From Armatimonadota bacterium (GTDB taxonomy: Bacteria; Armatimonadota; Zipacnadia; Zipacnadales; JABUFB01): a stretch of 64,000 bases of DNA. The DNA lies in the NCBI GenBank assembly GCA_013314775.1, contig JABUFB010000011.1, positions 135,144 to 199,143 of the forward strand. Direction: 5' to 3'. Of the stretch, positions 8,746 through 17,837 are shown piece by piece (the first letter of the stretch is position 1; the number at the start of each line of letters is the position of its first letter). A model generated the notes under the pieces. The model searched no databases and was not told where the DNA came from. It saw only the letters and a list, made by a program, of their open reading frames with translations. Made by a program: the position numbers and the translations under genes.

Positions 8746-8819
8746 GCATTGTCCTGTTCCCCGGAAGGTGCGCGGTGCCGCTGCGCCGAATTGCCGCGTC
8801 TACAGGAGGCGCCAACAGC

Positions 8820-9968
8820 ATGAACTCAAGAGACCGCATCCTCGCCGCGATTGAGCTGCGCCAGCCCGACCGTGTTCCCGTCATGTGCCAGCTCAGCATC
8901 GGACACTATTTCGTGCAGCTCGGCGTTGACCCGGCTGAATACTGGCTGGACAACGAGACCATTGCCAACTGCTACCTTGCCCTTGCCGAGCGCTACGGAT
9001 TCGACGGCATCCTCATCAATCTGCCCGGCCGCAGCCCCGATGTGCGTCAGTTCGTGGAGCGCATCGAGACCACCACGGACGGCCAGGTGATCCACTACAA
9101 AGACGGTTCCAGGTGCGTCTGCCCGACCGACGATCTGCCAGTGCATGTTGAGGGCCCTAAGCTGCCGCTTGATCAGATCGATGTGGACAAGCTCTACTAC
9201 GAAGACCCACACACGCCCGGAGGGCTGAAATACCCCTTCTATTATGACCTCGAACCCAAGGCTGAGACCTTCCCGGAGTCGGTGTTCGCCATCATCGACC
9301 GAGTGCTGGAGGCGGTCAATGGCCGGTTGAGCGTCCACTCCGAGGTCTTCTCTCCCTTCACACAGCTCATGGAGCGTTTGGGGTATCAGAACGGGCTCAT
9401 GGCGCTCTTAGAGGACCCTGGTAAGTGCAAGGCCATCCTCCAGCGCTTTGCCGAAGGCGCGGCAGATCTTGCCCGCCGCCAGGCAGCACGCGGCGTGGAT
9501 GCGGTGCTCATTTCTTCGGCCTTCGCGGGCGGCGGATTCGTCTCGAAGAGCATGTACCAGGAGTTCGTGCTGCCATACGAGCGTATCGTGGCCACCGCAA
9601 TCCGGGAGAGCGGGGTCAAAGCATACACGCACACTTGCGGAGCCATCGGCGACCGACTGGAGCTCATGGCGGAGACGGGTATCCACGGCATCGACACCAT
9701 GGACCCGCCACCGCTCGGGGACACGGACCTCGCCGATGCGAAGAAGCGCGTCGGAGACCGAATCTTCCTCAAGGGGAACATCGACTCAGTGAACGTGCTG
9801 CTGCGAGGTTCCGTAGACAGAGTGCGCGAAAACGCCCGGGAGCGCATTGACATGGCGGCCGCCGGCGGGGGCTACATCCTCAGCTCCGCCTGCTCCGTAG
9901 CCCCGCGCGTTCCGGCCGAAAACCTCATGGTCTTGCGCGAGGTAGCCGAAGAGTACGGGCGGTACTGA
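8820..9968 (+). CDS. URO-D-family protein, probable corrinoid-dependent methyltransferase (MtaA/CmuA-like)
   Basis: A 382-residue TIM-barrel protein of the uroporphyrinogen decarboxylase superfamily. It starts MNSRDRILAAIELRQPDRVP, typical of the methyltransferase branch, and lacks the N-terminal Arg-rich porphyrin-binding segment of HemE. The zinc motif of MtaA/MtbA/CmuA methyltransferases, H-x-C...C, is visible as His271 and Cys273 in YTHTCGAIGD plus Cys358 in SSACSVAP. That favours methyl transfer to or from a corrinoid or thiol over heme biosynthesis. ATG 8820 has a strong AGGAGG 11 bp upstream. No corrinoid protein is encoded beside it, so the partner is unknown. It is the only one of four paralogs here with the full Cys motif. 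Confidence 0.85.
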   Translation: MNSRDRILAAIELRQPDRVPVMCQLSIGHYFVQLGVDPAEYWLDNETIANCYLALAERYGFDGILINLPGRSPDVRQFVERIETTTDGQVIHYKDGSRCVCPTDDLPVHVEGPKLPLDQIDVDKLYYEDPHTPGGLKYPFYYDLEPKAETFPESVFAIIDRVLEAVNGRLSVHSEVFSPFTQLMERLGYQNGLMALLEDPGKCKAILQRFAEGAADLARRQAARGVDAVLISSAFAGGGFVSKSMYQEFVLPYERIVATAIRESGVKAYTHTCGAIGDRLELMAETGIHGIDTMDPPPLGDTDLADAKKRVGDRIFLKGNIDSVNVLLRGSVDRVRENARERIDMAAAGGGYILSSACSVAPRVPAENLMVLREVAEEYGRY

Positions 9969-9987
9969 GGACGGCAGTGAATAGAGG

Positions 9988-10063
9988 ATAGTGAATGGCG
10001 AATGGATCGCTGCCTCTCACGATCCGCTGTCCCCCCACCGCTTTTCCATTCACCATTCACTAT
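9988..10063. terminator. Long inverted repeat between convergent genes
   Basis: A 19-nt arm at 9988-10006 (ATAGTGAATGGCGAATGGA) is repeated in inverse at 10045-10063 with one mismatch, around a 38-nt GC-rich loop. It fills the 108-bp gap between the convergent URO-D-like and GH2-type genes. It could be a bidirectional terminator or a dispersed palindromic repeat; its AT-rich composition differs from the surroundings. Confidence 0.5.
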
Positions 10064-10076
10064 TCGCCGCCGTTCA

Positions 10077-13000
10077 TCACCACCGGTAATACCGGAAGGG
10101 GTCATCCACAGACTCCGGCGCGTCCACGTAGTAGCTATCCAGCCACGGGGCAGTCGCAGTGATGCGCGGCGTCCCCATGATGCCGCCAGACAGGTACGTG
10201 TCCCGAACCTTGACCACCAGCAGGTTCTCGCCTTCTCGCCGCAGCAGGTCGCCGTCCAGTGGGTATTCCCGCGGGAAACTCCAGTAATCGTCGGGCCGGC
10301 TCTGCTTCGTCACCTCGCCCAGGAACTCACCGTTCAGCCAGACCCATGATTCGTCGTCAATTCCGCCGAGACGCAAAACGAGGTCCTCCCGGCCCAGGTT
10401 CTCCGGCACCCGAAATCGCAGACGATACCAGAAGACGCCGTCATAGTTCTCAAGGCCAGGGGTGAGTTTATCGAATGCGCCAGGCACGGCGATGGGTGCC
10501 CAGTCCGTGTCGGCGAAGCCCTCTTCCTGCCACCCCAACTCCTGCCCCTTGTCCTCGCGGTCGACTCGTCCTTTCCAGTCCGCGGGGAGAACCCAGTCGT
10601 ACAACTCCGCCGGCTTCGTGGCGCGTTCCAGGAGCGGGCAGCTTGCCTGCGCGCCGAGATTCTGCAGGAGGCGTGATACCAGGTACACGTTGCGGCGGTG
10701 GGTCGTCCGCAGGTACGGCTTGCTGGCCCAATCGAACATCCAAGGAGCCGCCTGGCAGAGTACCACACGCCCCTGGCCTTTCTCGATGACGGCCAGCGCG
10801 CTGTTGCCCTGTTCACTCACGCCAGTCAGGGCCGCGATTTCCGGCCGCGTCTTCCAGTGCAACTCCGCATCAGACAGAGCGGTGTACTCGGGCCGCGTCA
10901 TGTCAGGCATGCGCGAAGACACTTCCGCTCTCTTTTCGATCCCGAGCCCTTCCGGCAGCACGACCGGTATCTCATCCTCGCCGAGGCCCAGACACAGCAG
11001 CCGCAGGCCGTTCTCGACCGCGTCTTCCAGACCACCAATCTCGCCTGCGCCGGGCCCAACGACCAGCAGGGAATCCGCAGGCGGCGCCGTGGCATTGCAG
11101 GGCCGTGCGTTCACGCCAAGATCTGCGAGCAGGGCCGCTCCCTCTTTCCCACCGGCGTAGAACACCGGTCGCGACGGAGCGGCCTGAGCACCCAGAAGGT
11201 ACCCCACCAGGTTCGCAAGCAGTCGCTGCGCCGCAGGTTCGGCACTGGTCCTGGCAGTGACATCGAGCTGACAGAAGATCATTCGTCCGTTGCCCTCGGA
11301 GTACTCCAGAAGCGGGGCATACTGCAGGTCGAAGCCGCAGTCCACGATTGGCACGAAGTTGCCCACGGGTGGCTTCTCGATGAGCACCGAGGCCACATTG
11401 CCCCGGTTTCCGCAGCGCCAGACCCGCGTGTTGATGAACCCCATCCAGTTCCAGCGCGGGTCGGACGGCTCGACACCCGGCGTCTCGAGATGCGGCGGGA
11501 CGAGGGTTGCGGAGCCGCGCCAGTCGGCCAGATTCGCCTCGCCCAGGCCCGCCAGCGCCGGGTGATTCCGCGCCCGGATGAAAGCTTTACGCTCGCCGTG
11601 AATGTTCGCTCGGAAGCCAAAACGACTCACGAGTGTATCATAGCCCTGCTCCAGGACCAGCACCTTCAGGCCTTCACGAACCCTCGCGAGATCGGGCGCA
11701 GGACCGTCCAGCGTAAGTGCCTGCCGCCCGATGATGAGCAGGTCATAGTCGCCCAGATCCGTGTCGGCAGCTACCTGCTCGAAAGCGATGCCCGCAGCCT
11801 TGAGTTCGGCCGCGCTGTCCCCCTCGGGGTCAAACAGCGCGATGCGCGCGTCACTCGCGGGTGTCGGACAACCAGGCAGGACGTGAATGTCCAGGCCATC
11901 GCTCTGGAGAAGCCGGCCATCGACCCGGAACTCGGCGGCAAGGCGAAGGGAGCCGGGGGCGAGTGTCGGCGGCAAGGCGGCGGAGATCGGCACAAGCCGT
12001 TTGCCTCCCGCAGGCACCGACACGGCCCCTTCGCCCTGTGCGACATCTTTCCCCAGCGACCACCTGTACTGGCACTCCACGTCCTGCCGGGTGTCGTTGA
12101 GGATCACCAGTTGCTTCTCGACCGTCTCTCCGGCCAGGAAGTTGTGGCCCTTCTCCGTGAACCCTTCAGGGCCGCCGCCAATATACGCGCACAGCGGCAT
12201 GTTCCATCGCAGGAATGCCTTACCCAGCACCGATGGCCTGCGCGATTCCGGATCAGCCGCGTCGATGTACTGCCCGCCTGGGAGCAGCCTGTCCGGCACG
12301 ATCCCCGGTTCCTGCAGCCTCTCGTATTTCGTTGCAAGCTCGATTACCCGGTCGCTCCTGCCCGGCGCGGGTTCCCACAGCCCGCCCTGGTCCCACGGGA
12401 GCATTGCCGAGACGCCCCAGGTGCGGTGCGCGCGCCAGTTGTCAGCGGCGAACATTGCCTGGATTTCCAGGTAGTTCTCGGTCTGCCGGCTCATGTGCTG
12501 GTTGAGGTATGCCCAGGGGAAAGGCTTTCCCCGGGACCACAGGTCCTCCTCATGAGCCATGGAGCGTACTTTGGTGGGGGTCATCTCGTAAGCGCGCTCA
12601 CCGACGTAAGGCGCGGCGTATTCGGAATCCCATATCCACTGGTACGCCTCCGTGCGCCAGATGAAGGCCGGACCCCGGTAGCTGGACCAGGACGAGATAT
12701 GTGGCAGGCCCCATTCCACGAAGAACAGGGGCTTCACGCCAACCGTGCCCCAGTGCTCCAGCCAGTCCGAGCGCTCCTGCAGCGGCGCCCAGTTGAGGTA
12801 GATGTTCACCGTGTGCATGTCGCCGAGGTTTCCCGACTGATGGTGATAGATGGGCCGCGTCGGATCGATCTTCCGGGCGATCTCCTGGGCCATCAGCGCT
12901 TCCTGCCGAATCCTGCGCGGAGCCGCGCCCTCAACATCGGGGCTTTCGGGGCTGTAGATGCCGTCGATCTTCAGCGGGTTCTGGTCTCCGTAGTACCCCG

Positions 13001-14885
13001 TCGCGTTGTGGTTCATGGCATACATGACCATGCCGGGGTGGTTCCGGACGCGCCGGATCAGCCAGTCGGTGAGTCGCTCATAGGCGGCCCCCGTCTCGGG
13101 CTCTTCTGGGTTCATACGGAAGTCCCGCACGTGAGGCAGGGAGAATGAACACAGGACTCCCGCTCGGTCACAGGCCTCAAGCAGGCCGTCCATGTATCCC
13201 ACAGACCCCGGCTTGAAGTGGTAGTTTCCGGTGATCAGAAAGTTGAACCCGTACTCCTTCATGCGCTCGAGCGTCGCCATGCAGCCTTCGAAAGACGCGA
13301 GATTGGCGCCACGGTTGATGTTGTTGGTGTGCAGGGCGCGCAAATGAATGGGCTTGCCATTGAGTATGAAGTCGCGGCCGTCGATCCAGAACTCCCGGAA
13401 GCCGAAGCGCACCGGGAGGGCTTCGTCGATCAACTCGCCGGAATCGCCCAGCAGACTCACCCGAACGTCGTAAAGGTTCTGCGGTGTGTCCACGTCCCAG
13501 AGCTTCGGGCTGTCCCAGGGGGCCTCACATGTCAGACGGCCCCCCGCGTTCTCAGCGAACTCGGGAGCAGATGTGATCTCCTTCACGACTTCATCGCCAT
13601 CCATTACTACCGCACGCAGCTGCGCGGCGCCTGTCCATTCGCCGTCGACCATCGCTTCGATCCGAAGCTTCTTCTGGCGGAAGGACGTGACAACACCGAT
13701 ATCACCCAGCCTTACCCCGGGTGCTTCCGCGTAGAGGTACACATCTCCCGTCAGGCCGCGGAGATCCACTCGCGCTTCGCTGCTGATGATGCGGTCAGGC
13801 GCCATGAAGACCTGGGATTCGGTCTCCAGAGGGCGCGCGGTCACGAGCACCGCAAAATCCTGGACAACTCCCGGGCGCACCAGATGGGTGATGTCCACTC
13901 GCCCACCGGGGAACCAGACTTCTCCCGCGGCCTGGCCGTCCACGAATACCCTCGCGTGGGTCTGGACCATGCCGAAGTCCACTGTGATGCGTCGCCCGGT
14001 CCAGGTCTGCGGGACACTGATGGTGCGGCGATACCAGGCCTGATCGAAGGTCGCGAGATCGACGTGATCCGCGACCCAGTCGGACAGGAGCGCGGACTGG
14101 GCATCGCCGGTCTCGCTGCGGGGCCAGATGCCCGGCACCTTGAACCAGCCCCAGCCCTGGTTGCCCCCGGGCACGGCATCACCCGCCGGCTCGGACACGG
14201 GCAAGAAGCGCCACAGGTCATTGAGGCAGACGCGAGCGCGTGTTGGCGTCTCTTGCTTCCATGCAGTCTCCATGTTCCACAGGTTCGCGACGCCCTCCGG
14301 CGCGGGCACGTCTTCCTTCGCCCGGGACCGAAGGCGCGAGACGGTGATCCGGATGTCGTCGAACTCCACGCTGCCCGATACGCCGAACATTGCCGGTCCG
14401 AGGCTAAGCGTTGCCGCGCCCTCCGGGATCTTGAACTCGCGCTGGTAGTCCACCCAGTCTGTGCTTCCAACCGCATGGAACACATTGGGCCAGGGGTCGA
14501 GGTGCTTACCGCCGGCATCCTGCCATTCCATGGTGAGGCGAGCGTCCTTCCAGCCCTCATCGCCCAGCACCACGTCGGTCACACGCATGCGCGTAGTCAC
14601 TATGAGGCGCGCCCAGTCGGGATCGAGGGCAATCCGCTGGTTCACGCTGCCGTACCGGTCGAGCAGGATCCACGTATTGCCGCCTTCCCGCCGGACGTGG
14701 TCGACGCTCATGTTCGCCCAGTTGTCCGGGCGCCCATCGCCGTTGGCATCCAGTTCGAAGTCGCCGTTGAGCACGAGGTTCTGCGCAGGCTGTGCGCAGG
14801 CAGGTTGAGCAAACAGCGAAAGACCTGCCGCGGCATGCATTACCAACGCCAGAAGTGTGAACGCACTGTGATGAGCATGTCTCAT
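10077..14885 (-). CDS. Very large secreted glycoside hydrolase family 2-type protein
   Basis: About 1,602 residues. The open frame extends to 15431, but ATG 14885 begins a clear signal peptide (MRHAHHSAFTLLALVMHAAA), so the upstream extension is not real. Domain order: an N-terminal galactose-binding-like module (NLVLNGDFELDANGDGRPDNW, about 30-175), the GH2 sugar-binding jelly-roll (YRRTISVPQTW), an Ig-like segment, a TIM barrel (about 480-780), a GATase-like Rossmann region (about 1000-1300), and a C-terminal jelly-roll (VWLNGEFLGEV). The nucleophile Glu724 is present in FFVEWGLPH, but the acid/base site, normally NE, is MNHN with Asn627. It is divergent from the acetylation pair. Probably extracellular or periplasmic; the substrate is unknown. 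Confidence 0.85.
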   Translation of the reverse strand: MRHAHHSAFTLLALVMHAAAGLSLFAQPACAQPAQNLVLNGDFELDANGDGRPDNWANMSVDHVRREGGNTWILLDRYGSVNQRIALDPDWARLIVTTRMRVTDVVLGDEGWKDARLTMEWQDAGGKHLDPWPNVFHAVGSTDWVDYQREFKIPEGAATLSLGPAMFGVSGSVEFDDIRITVSRLRSRAKEDVPAPEGVANLWNMETAWKQETPTRARVCLNDLWRFLPVSEPAGDAVPGGNQGWGWFKVPGIWPRSETGDAQSALLSDWVADHVDLATFDQAWYRRTISVPQTWTGRRITVDFGMVQTHARVFVDGQAAGEVWFPGGRVDITHLVRPGVVQDFAVLVTARPLETESQVFMAPDRIISSEARVDLRGLTGDVYLYAEAPGVRLGDIGVVTSFRQKKLRIEAMVDGEWTGAAQLRAVVMDGDEVVKEITSAPEFAENAGGRLTCEAPWDSPKLWDVDTPQNLYDVRVSLLGDSGELIDEALPVRFGFREFWIDGRDFILNGKPIHLRALHTNNINRGANLASFEGCMATLERMKEYGFNFLITGNYHFKPGSVGYMDGLLEACDRAGVLCSFSLPHVRDFRMNPEEPETGAAYERLTDWLIRRVRNHPGMVMYAMNHNATGYYGDQNPLKIDGIYSPESPDVEGAAPRRIRQEALMAQEIARKIDPTRPIYHHQSGNLGDMHTVNIYLNWAPLQERSDWLEHWGTVGVKPLFFVEWGLPHISSWSSYRGPAFIWRTEAYQWIWDSEYAAPYVGERAYEMTPTKVRSMAHEEDLWSRGKPFPWAYLNQHMSRQTENYLEIQAMFAADNWRAHRTWGVSAMLPWDQGGLWEPAPGRSDRVIELATKYERLQEPGIVPDRLLPGGQYIDAADPESRRPSVLGKAFLRWNMPLCAYIGGGPEGFTEKGHNFLAGETVEKQLVILNDTRQDVECQYRWSLGKDVAQGEGAVSVPAGGKRLVPISAALPPTLAPGSLRLAAEFRVDGRLLQSDGLDIHVLPGCPTPASDARIALFDPEGDSAAELKAAGIAFEQVAADTDLGDYDLLIIGRQALTLDGPAPDLARVREGLKVLVLEQGYDTLVSRFGFRANIHGERKAFIRARNHPALAGLGEANLADWRGSATLVPPHLETPGVEPSDPRWNWMGFINTRVWRCGNRGNVASVLIEKPPVGNFVPIVDCGFDLQYAPLLEYSEGNGRMIFCQLDVTARTSAEPAAQRLLANLVGYLLGAQAAPSRPVFYAGGKEGAALLADLGVNARPCNATAPPADSLLVVGPGAGEIGGLEDAVENGLRLLCLGLGEDEIPVVLPEGLGIEKRAEVSSRMPDMTRPEYTALSDAELHWKTRPEIAALTGVSEQGNSALAVIEKGQGRVVLCQAAPWMFDWASKPYLRTTHRRNVYLVSRLLQNLGAQASCPLLERATKPAELYDWVLPADWKGRVDREDKGQELGWQEEGFADTDWAPIAVPGAFDKLTPGLENYDGVFWYRLRFRVPENLGREDLVLRLGGIDDESWVWLNGEFLGEVTKQSRPDDYWSFPREYPLDGDLLRREGENLLVVKVRDTYLSGGIMGTPRITATAPWLDSYYVDAPESVDDPFRYYRW

Positions 14886-15163
14886 ATCAGGCCACCATCC
14901 GTGAGCACGCGGATCATTGATCGCCGCCTGCAGGGCTACCTCATTTGAAGGACATTCAACGTCCGTTGCCGCTTGTCCTGCCACCGCCTGACAGAGAGAG
15001 AACCTGCCCGAAGGCACAGGGTAGAACAAGATATGGCCCATATACTGCCACAGATATGCTATAGTAGCGCCGCAGCCTGATGCGGGCGGGTTGCGGGGCG
15101 AGCCCGGTTCTGCAGGACACGGGGGGGTAGGGGGGCCATCACGCGTCTTCCAGGATACGCGGA
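14886..15163. other. Divergent intergenic region, probable promoters and operator
   Basis: This 278-bp gap separates the minus-strand GH2-type gene from the plus-strand acetylation pair, so it should hold promoters for both. It is less GC-rich around 15030-15065, with the near-palindrome ATATGGCCCATAT at 15031-15043 and TATGCTATAGT just after. These are plausible -10 or operator elements, but I find no convincing -35 boxes. Confidence 0.35.
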
Positions 15164-16294
15164 ATGGCCGACAGCAGACAGCCGTGTCTCGAAGAAAGCG
15201 CGCACCTCGCTGAGCCGGCATGCTGGAGAGCCGCGATGTGCTTCGCGGGCCTCGCGGCATTGCTCCTTGCCCTCTGCGCTCTTGCGAACCTCCTTGTCGA
15301 CCCCGCAGCACGGTGGGGCAGTCCTCTGGGCCTGGAACCCGCCACACTGCGCGGTGACCGCAAGGTCGTTGAGCGCTTGCGCACTCATCGTGACCCGATC
15401 GATGCGTTGGTCCTCGGGTCGTCCCACTCATTCTCCCTGCAAGCCGAAGACTTGAGCGTCGCCACGGGACTGCGAGCCTTCAACGCAGCCAGCGCCGGCG
15501 CGCGCGTTGAGACGATGTGCGCAGTGCTGCGCTACGTGGCCACGGAAACCGGGCAATGGCCTCGTCTCTTGATCGTCGGCGCCGATGTCGGTAGCTTCTA
15601 TGGCGAACTGGACACCGATGTCGCTCTCACGCGCGAGCTCGGCGCACACGTTCCATATTCCCTGTCCACCTGGGACCGTCTTGCCCTGCGAGGCCGCGCG
15701 ATCCGCTCATTATTCGAGAGCGTCACACTGAAAGCCAGCCTGCGATCCATACAGAAATGGCTCGCCCGGCGGGACTCGGCCATGCAGGCGGTGCTGCTCG
15801 CGGAGGCGGGCGAAGGTCGTGGACCGGCCGCTGCCCCGCTGGATCCGGATGTCGTTGAGCGGCGCACCCGGCACAGGGCTGCGGAGTATGGAGAGCGCTA
15901 CCAGGCAAAATCTCTGGACCCGCGCCGCGTACGCTGGTTCAGTGATCTGGTGCGCGAGGCGGCTGGGAACGGCAGTGAAGTGATCCTCTACCTGACCCCA
16001 CTCAGCCCACGGGTCGACGCCGGGGCAAGACGGACGAGTAACTACGCTCATCTCCTCAGCGAGACATGGGGGCTGCTTCGTAGCCTGGCTCGTAGTGACC
16101 CGCGGGTCACTGCTGTCGACTGTTCCACCATCGACAACTTCGGCGGCCGCGCCGATTGGTTCGTTGACGGGGTCCACGGTACCCGGGACAACGGCCGCGC
16201 CATCATCCGGCACTGTCTCGCAAGGGCCGGTTGGCACAGCCCCGATCGCAGAGTACGTAACCGCGAGCTCATACGACGCCAGTCCAGGGAATAG
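15164..16294 (+). CDS. SGNH-like membrane-anchored protein (AlgJ/AlgX/DltD-like), partner of the MBOAT
   Basis: A 376-residue protein with one N-terminal membrane helix (about 22-45) and an extracytoplasmic SGNH-hydrolase-like domain. The block I motif is LVLGSSHSFSL (85-89 GSSHS, normally GDSxS). The C-terminal block contains FVDGVHGTRDNG, supplying the Asp and His expected of the catalytic triad. In alginate, cellulose and D-alanyl systems such proteins transfer acetyl groups to the exported polymer after an MBOAT protein moves the acyl group across the membrane. The MBOAT gene follows after only 12 bp, which supports that role. ATG 15164 has AGGA upstream. The acceptor polymer is unknown. 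Confidence 0.7.
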   Translation: MADSRQPCLEESAHLAEPACWRAAMCFAGLAALLLALCALANLLVDPAARWGSPLGLEPATLRGDRKVVERLRTHRDPIDALVLGSSHSFSLQAEDLSVATGLRAFNAASAGARVETMCAVLRYVATETGQWPRLLIVGADVGSFYGELDTDVALTRELGAHVPYSLSTWDRLALRGRAIRSLFESVTLKASLRSIQKWLARRDSAMQAVLLAEAGEGRGPAAAPLDPDVVERRTRHRAAEYGERYQAKSLDPRRVRWFSDLVREAAGNGSEVILYLTPLSPRVDAGARRTSNYAHLLSETWGLLRSLARSDPRVTAVDCSTIDNFGGRADWFVDGVHGTRDNGRAIIRHCLARAGWHSPDRRVRNRELIRRQSRE

Positions 16295-16306
16295 GCGAGG
16301 TCCGGG

Positions 16307-17695
16307 TTGCTCTTCAACAGCCACGTGTTCATCTTCGCGTTCTTACCGGTCACTCTGACCGGCTGGTGGATGCTCCGCAGGCACACCGACGCGCGTCTGG
16401 CCTGGCTCACCCTCATGTCGTATCTCTTCTACGCCTACTGGGACTGGCGCTTCGTCTCCCTCATGCTCGTGTCCACGGTGATCGACTACACCGCAGGTCT
16501 GGGCCTCTCGCGCAGCGACAGCCCGGCGGTGAGGAAGCGCTGGCTCATCGCGTCTCTGGTGGCGAACCTGGGTCTTCTAGGATTCTTCAAGTACAGCGGC
16601 TTCTTCCTCGGGTCCGTCTCCGCCGTGTGCCGGGCAGCCGGGATCGACTGGGCTCTACCGACGCTCAATATCATCCTCCCAGCCGGCATCTCCTTCTACA
16701 CATTCCAGTCAATGTCATACACCATCGACTTGTACCGGGGCGTCGTGCAGCCTGCGAAAAGCTTCCTGCATTTCGCGCTTTATGTCAGCATGTACCCGCA
16801 GCTTATCGCGGGGCCAATCGTGCGATACTCGTACATCGAAGACCAGCTTGCCGAGCTCAAGCCGCGCCTTCCCGCTATCGACCTGTGGCGTGGCATCTTC
16901 TTCTTTGTCTGGGGCCTGTCGCTCAAAGTGCTCGTGGCCGATATGGTCGCCTCTTACTCCGACCGGTTCCTCGCGGCCCACGAGACCATTGCTTTCCCCA
17001 CCGCGTGGCTGGCGATGCTCGGGTATGCTTACCAGATCCTCTTCGACTTCGACGGTTACAGCTGCATGGCGGTGGGACTGGCGTTCATGCTGGGGTTCCG
17101 CATGCCGCAGAACTTCGACTCGCCCTATAAGGCCTCCAACCCATCCGACTTCTGGCGCCGTTGGCATATCACGCTGTCCGAATGGCTGCGGGACTACCTG
17201 TACTTCTCCCTGGGCGGCTCGCGACACGGTCTCGGCAGGACCGTGCGCAACCTGTTCCTGACCATGTTTCTCGGAGGGCTGTGGCACGGCGCGGGCTGGA
17301 CTTTCGTCGCCTGGGGGCTCCTCCATGGCGCGTTACTCGGAGGTTACCACGCGCTGCGTTCTGTGAACCTGTGGCCGAGCAGTCGCGCCATTGGCCGGGC
17401 GATCACGTTCACCGGCGTGCTCTTTGGTTGGGTGCTGTTCCGTTCCGACGACTTTGGTATGGTCGGGAACATTCTCTCGGGCATGGTCGGCCTTCATGGG
17501 ATGGAGTCCGAGCACATCCACCTGCGCTTCTACGGTATGCTGGCGCTGTGTTTCGTGTGGACCAACTGGGGCCCGAATGCCTGGGACCTGCGCATGACAC
17601 CCCGGCGTCTGACGGCCTTCGCTCTTGCGCTCGCCTTCGTGGCGTCGGTGCTGATGCTGGCGAAACCCTCGCCTTTCCTGTATTTCCGCTTCTGA
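16307..17695 (+). CDS. MBOAT-family membrane O-acyltransferase (AlgI-like)
   Basis: A 462-residue polytopic inner-membrane protein of the AlgI/DltB type. It starts at TTG 16307 with GCGAGG just upstream; the sequence LLFNSHVFIFAFLPV is the standard MBOAT N-terminus, so the TTG start is well supported. Many transmembrane helices are visible, with SDFWRRWHITLSEWLRDYLY and the membrane-embedded invariant His327 in GGLWHGAGWTF. MBOAT proteins move acyl groups across the membrane to an extracytoplasmic acceptor. It forms a tight pair with the SGNH-like gene, so the two most likely O-acetylate a secreted polysaccharide or surface glycan. Confidence 0.93.
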   Translation: MLFNSHVFIFAFLPVTLTGWWMLRRHTDARLAWLTLMSYLFYAYWDWRFVSLMLVSTVIDYTAGLGLSRSDSPAVRKRWLIASLVANLGLLGFFKYSGFFLGSVSAVCRAAGIDWALPTLNIILPAGISFYTFQSMSYTIDLYRGVVQPAKSFLHFALYVSMYPQLIAGPIVRYSYIEDQLAELKPRLPAIDLWRGIFFFVWGLSLKVLVADMVASYSDRFLAAHETIAFPTAWLAMLGYAYQILFDFDGYSCMAVGLAFMLGFRMPQNFDSPYKASNPSDFWRRWHITLSEWLRDYLYFSLGGSRHGLGRTVRNLFLTMFLGGLWHGAGWTFVAWGLLHGALLGGYHALRSVNLWPSSRAIGRAITFTGVLFGWVLFRSDDFGMVGNILSGMVGLHGMESEHIHLRFYGMLALCFVWTNWGPNAWDLRMTPRRLTAFALALAFVASVLMLAKPSPFLYFRF

Positions 17696-17837
17696 GGCTG
17701 GGTGTGCGGGGCTTTGCCGGCCGGGCGGTGCGAGCCTCCGCACGTGCAAGCGATAGCCGTGCTTGCAGCAGGTGCCGCCATCGCCCCGGCGAAACACCTC
17801 GTGTCGCAGCCCATTATCCTGCGCAGGTGATCCCAAA

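Noticed and set aside
8820-9968. HemE (uroporphyrinogen decarboxylase)
   Set aside because: The porphyrin-binding Arg-rich N-terminus is missing and the H-x-C...C methyltransferase zinc motif is present; no heme genes are nearby.
10698-13148. Plus-strand 816-residue open frame opposite the GH2-type gene
   Set aside because: No domain or signal peptide; rich in His/Arg/Pro as typical of antisense translation, whereas the minus strand encodes a clear multidomain enzyme.
13218-14948. Plus-strand 576-residue open frame
   Set aside because: Antisense to the N-terminal GH2-type domains and without recognisable motifs or ribosome-binding site.
14886-15431. N-terminal extension of the GH2-type gene
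   Set aside because: The frame is open but the translated sequence has no homologous character, overlaps the acetylation gene start, and the signal peptide begins at ATG 14885.
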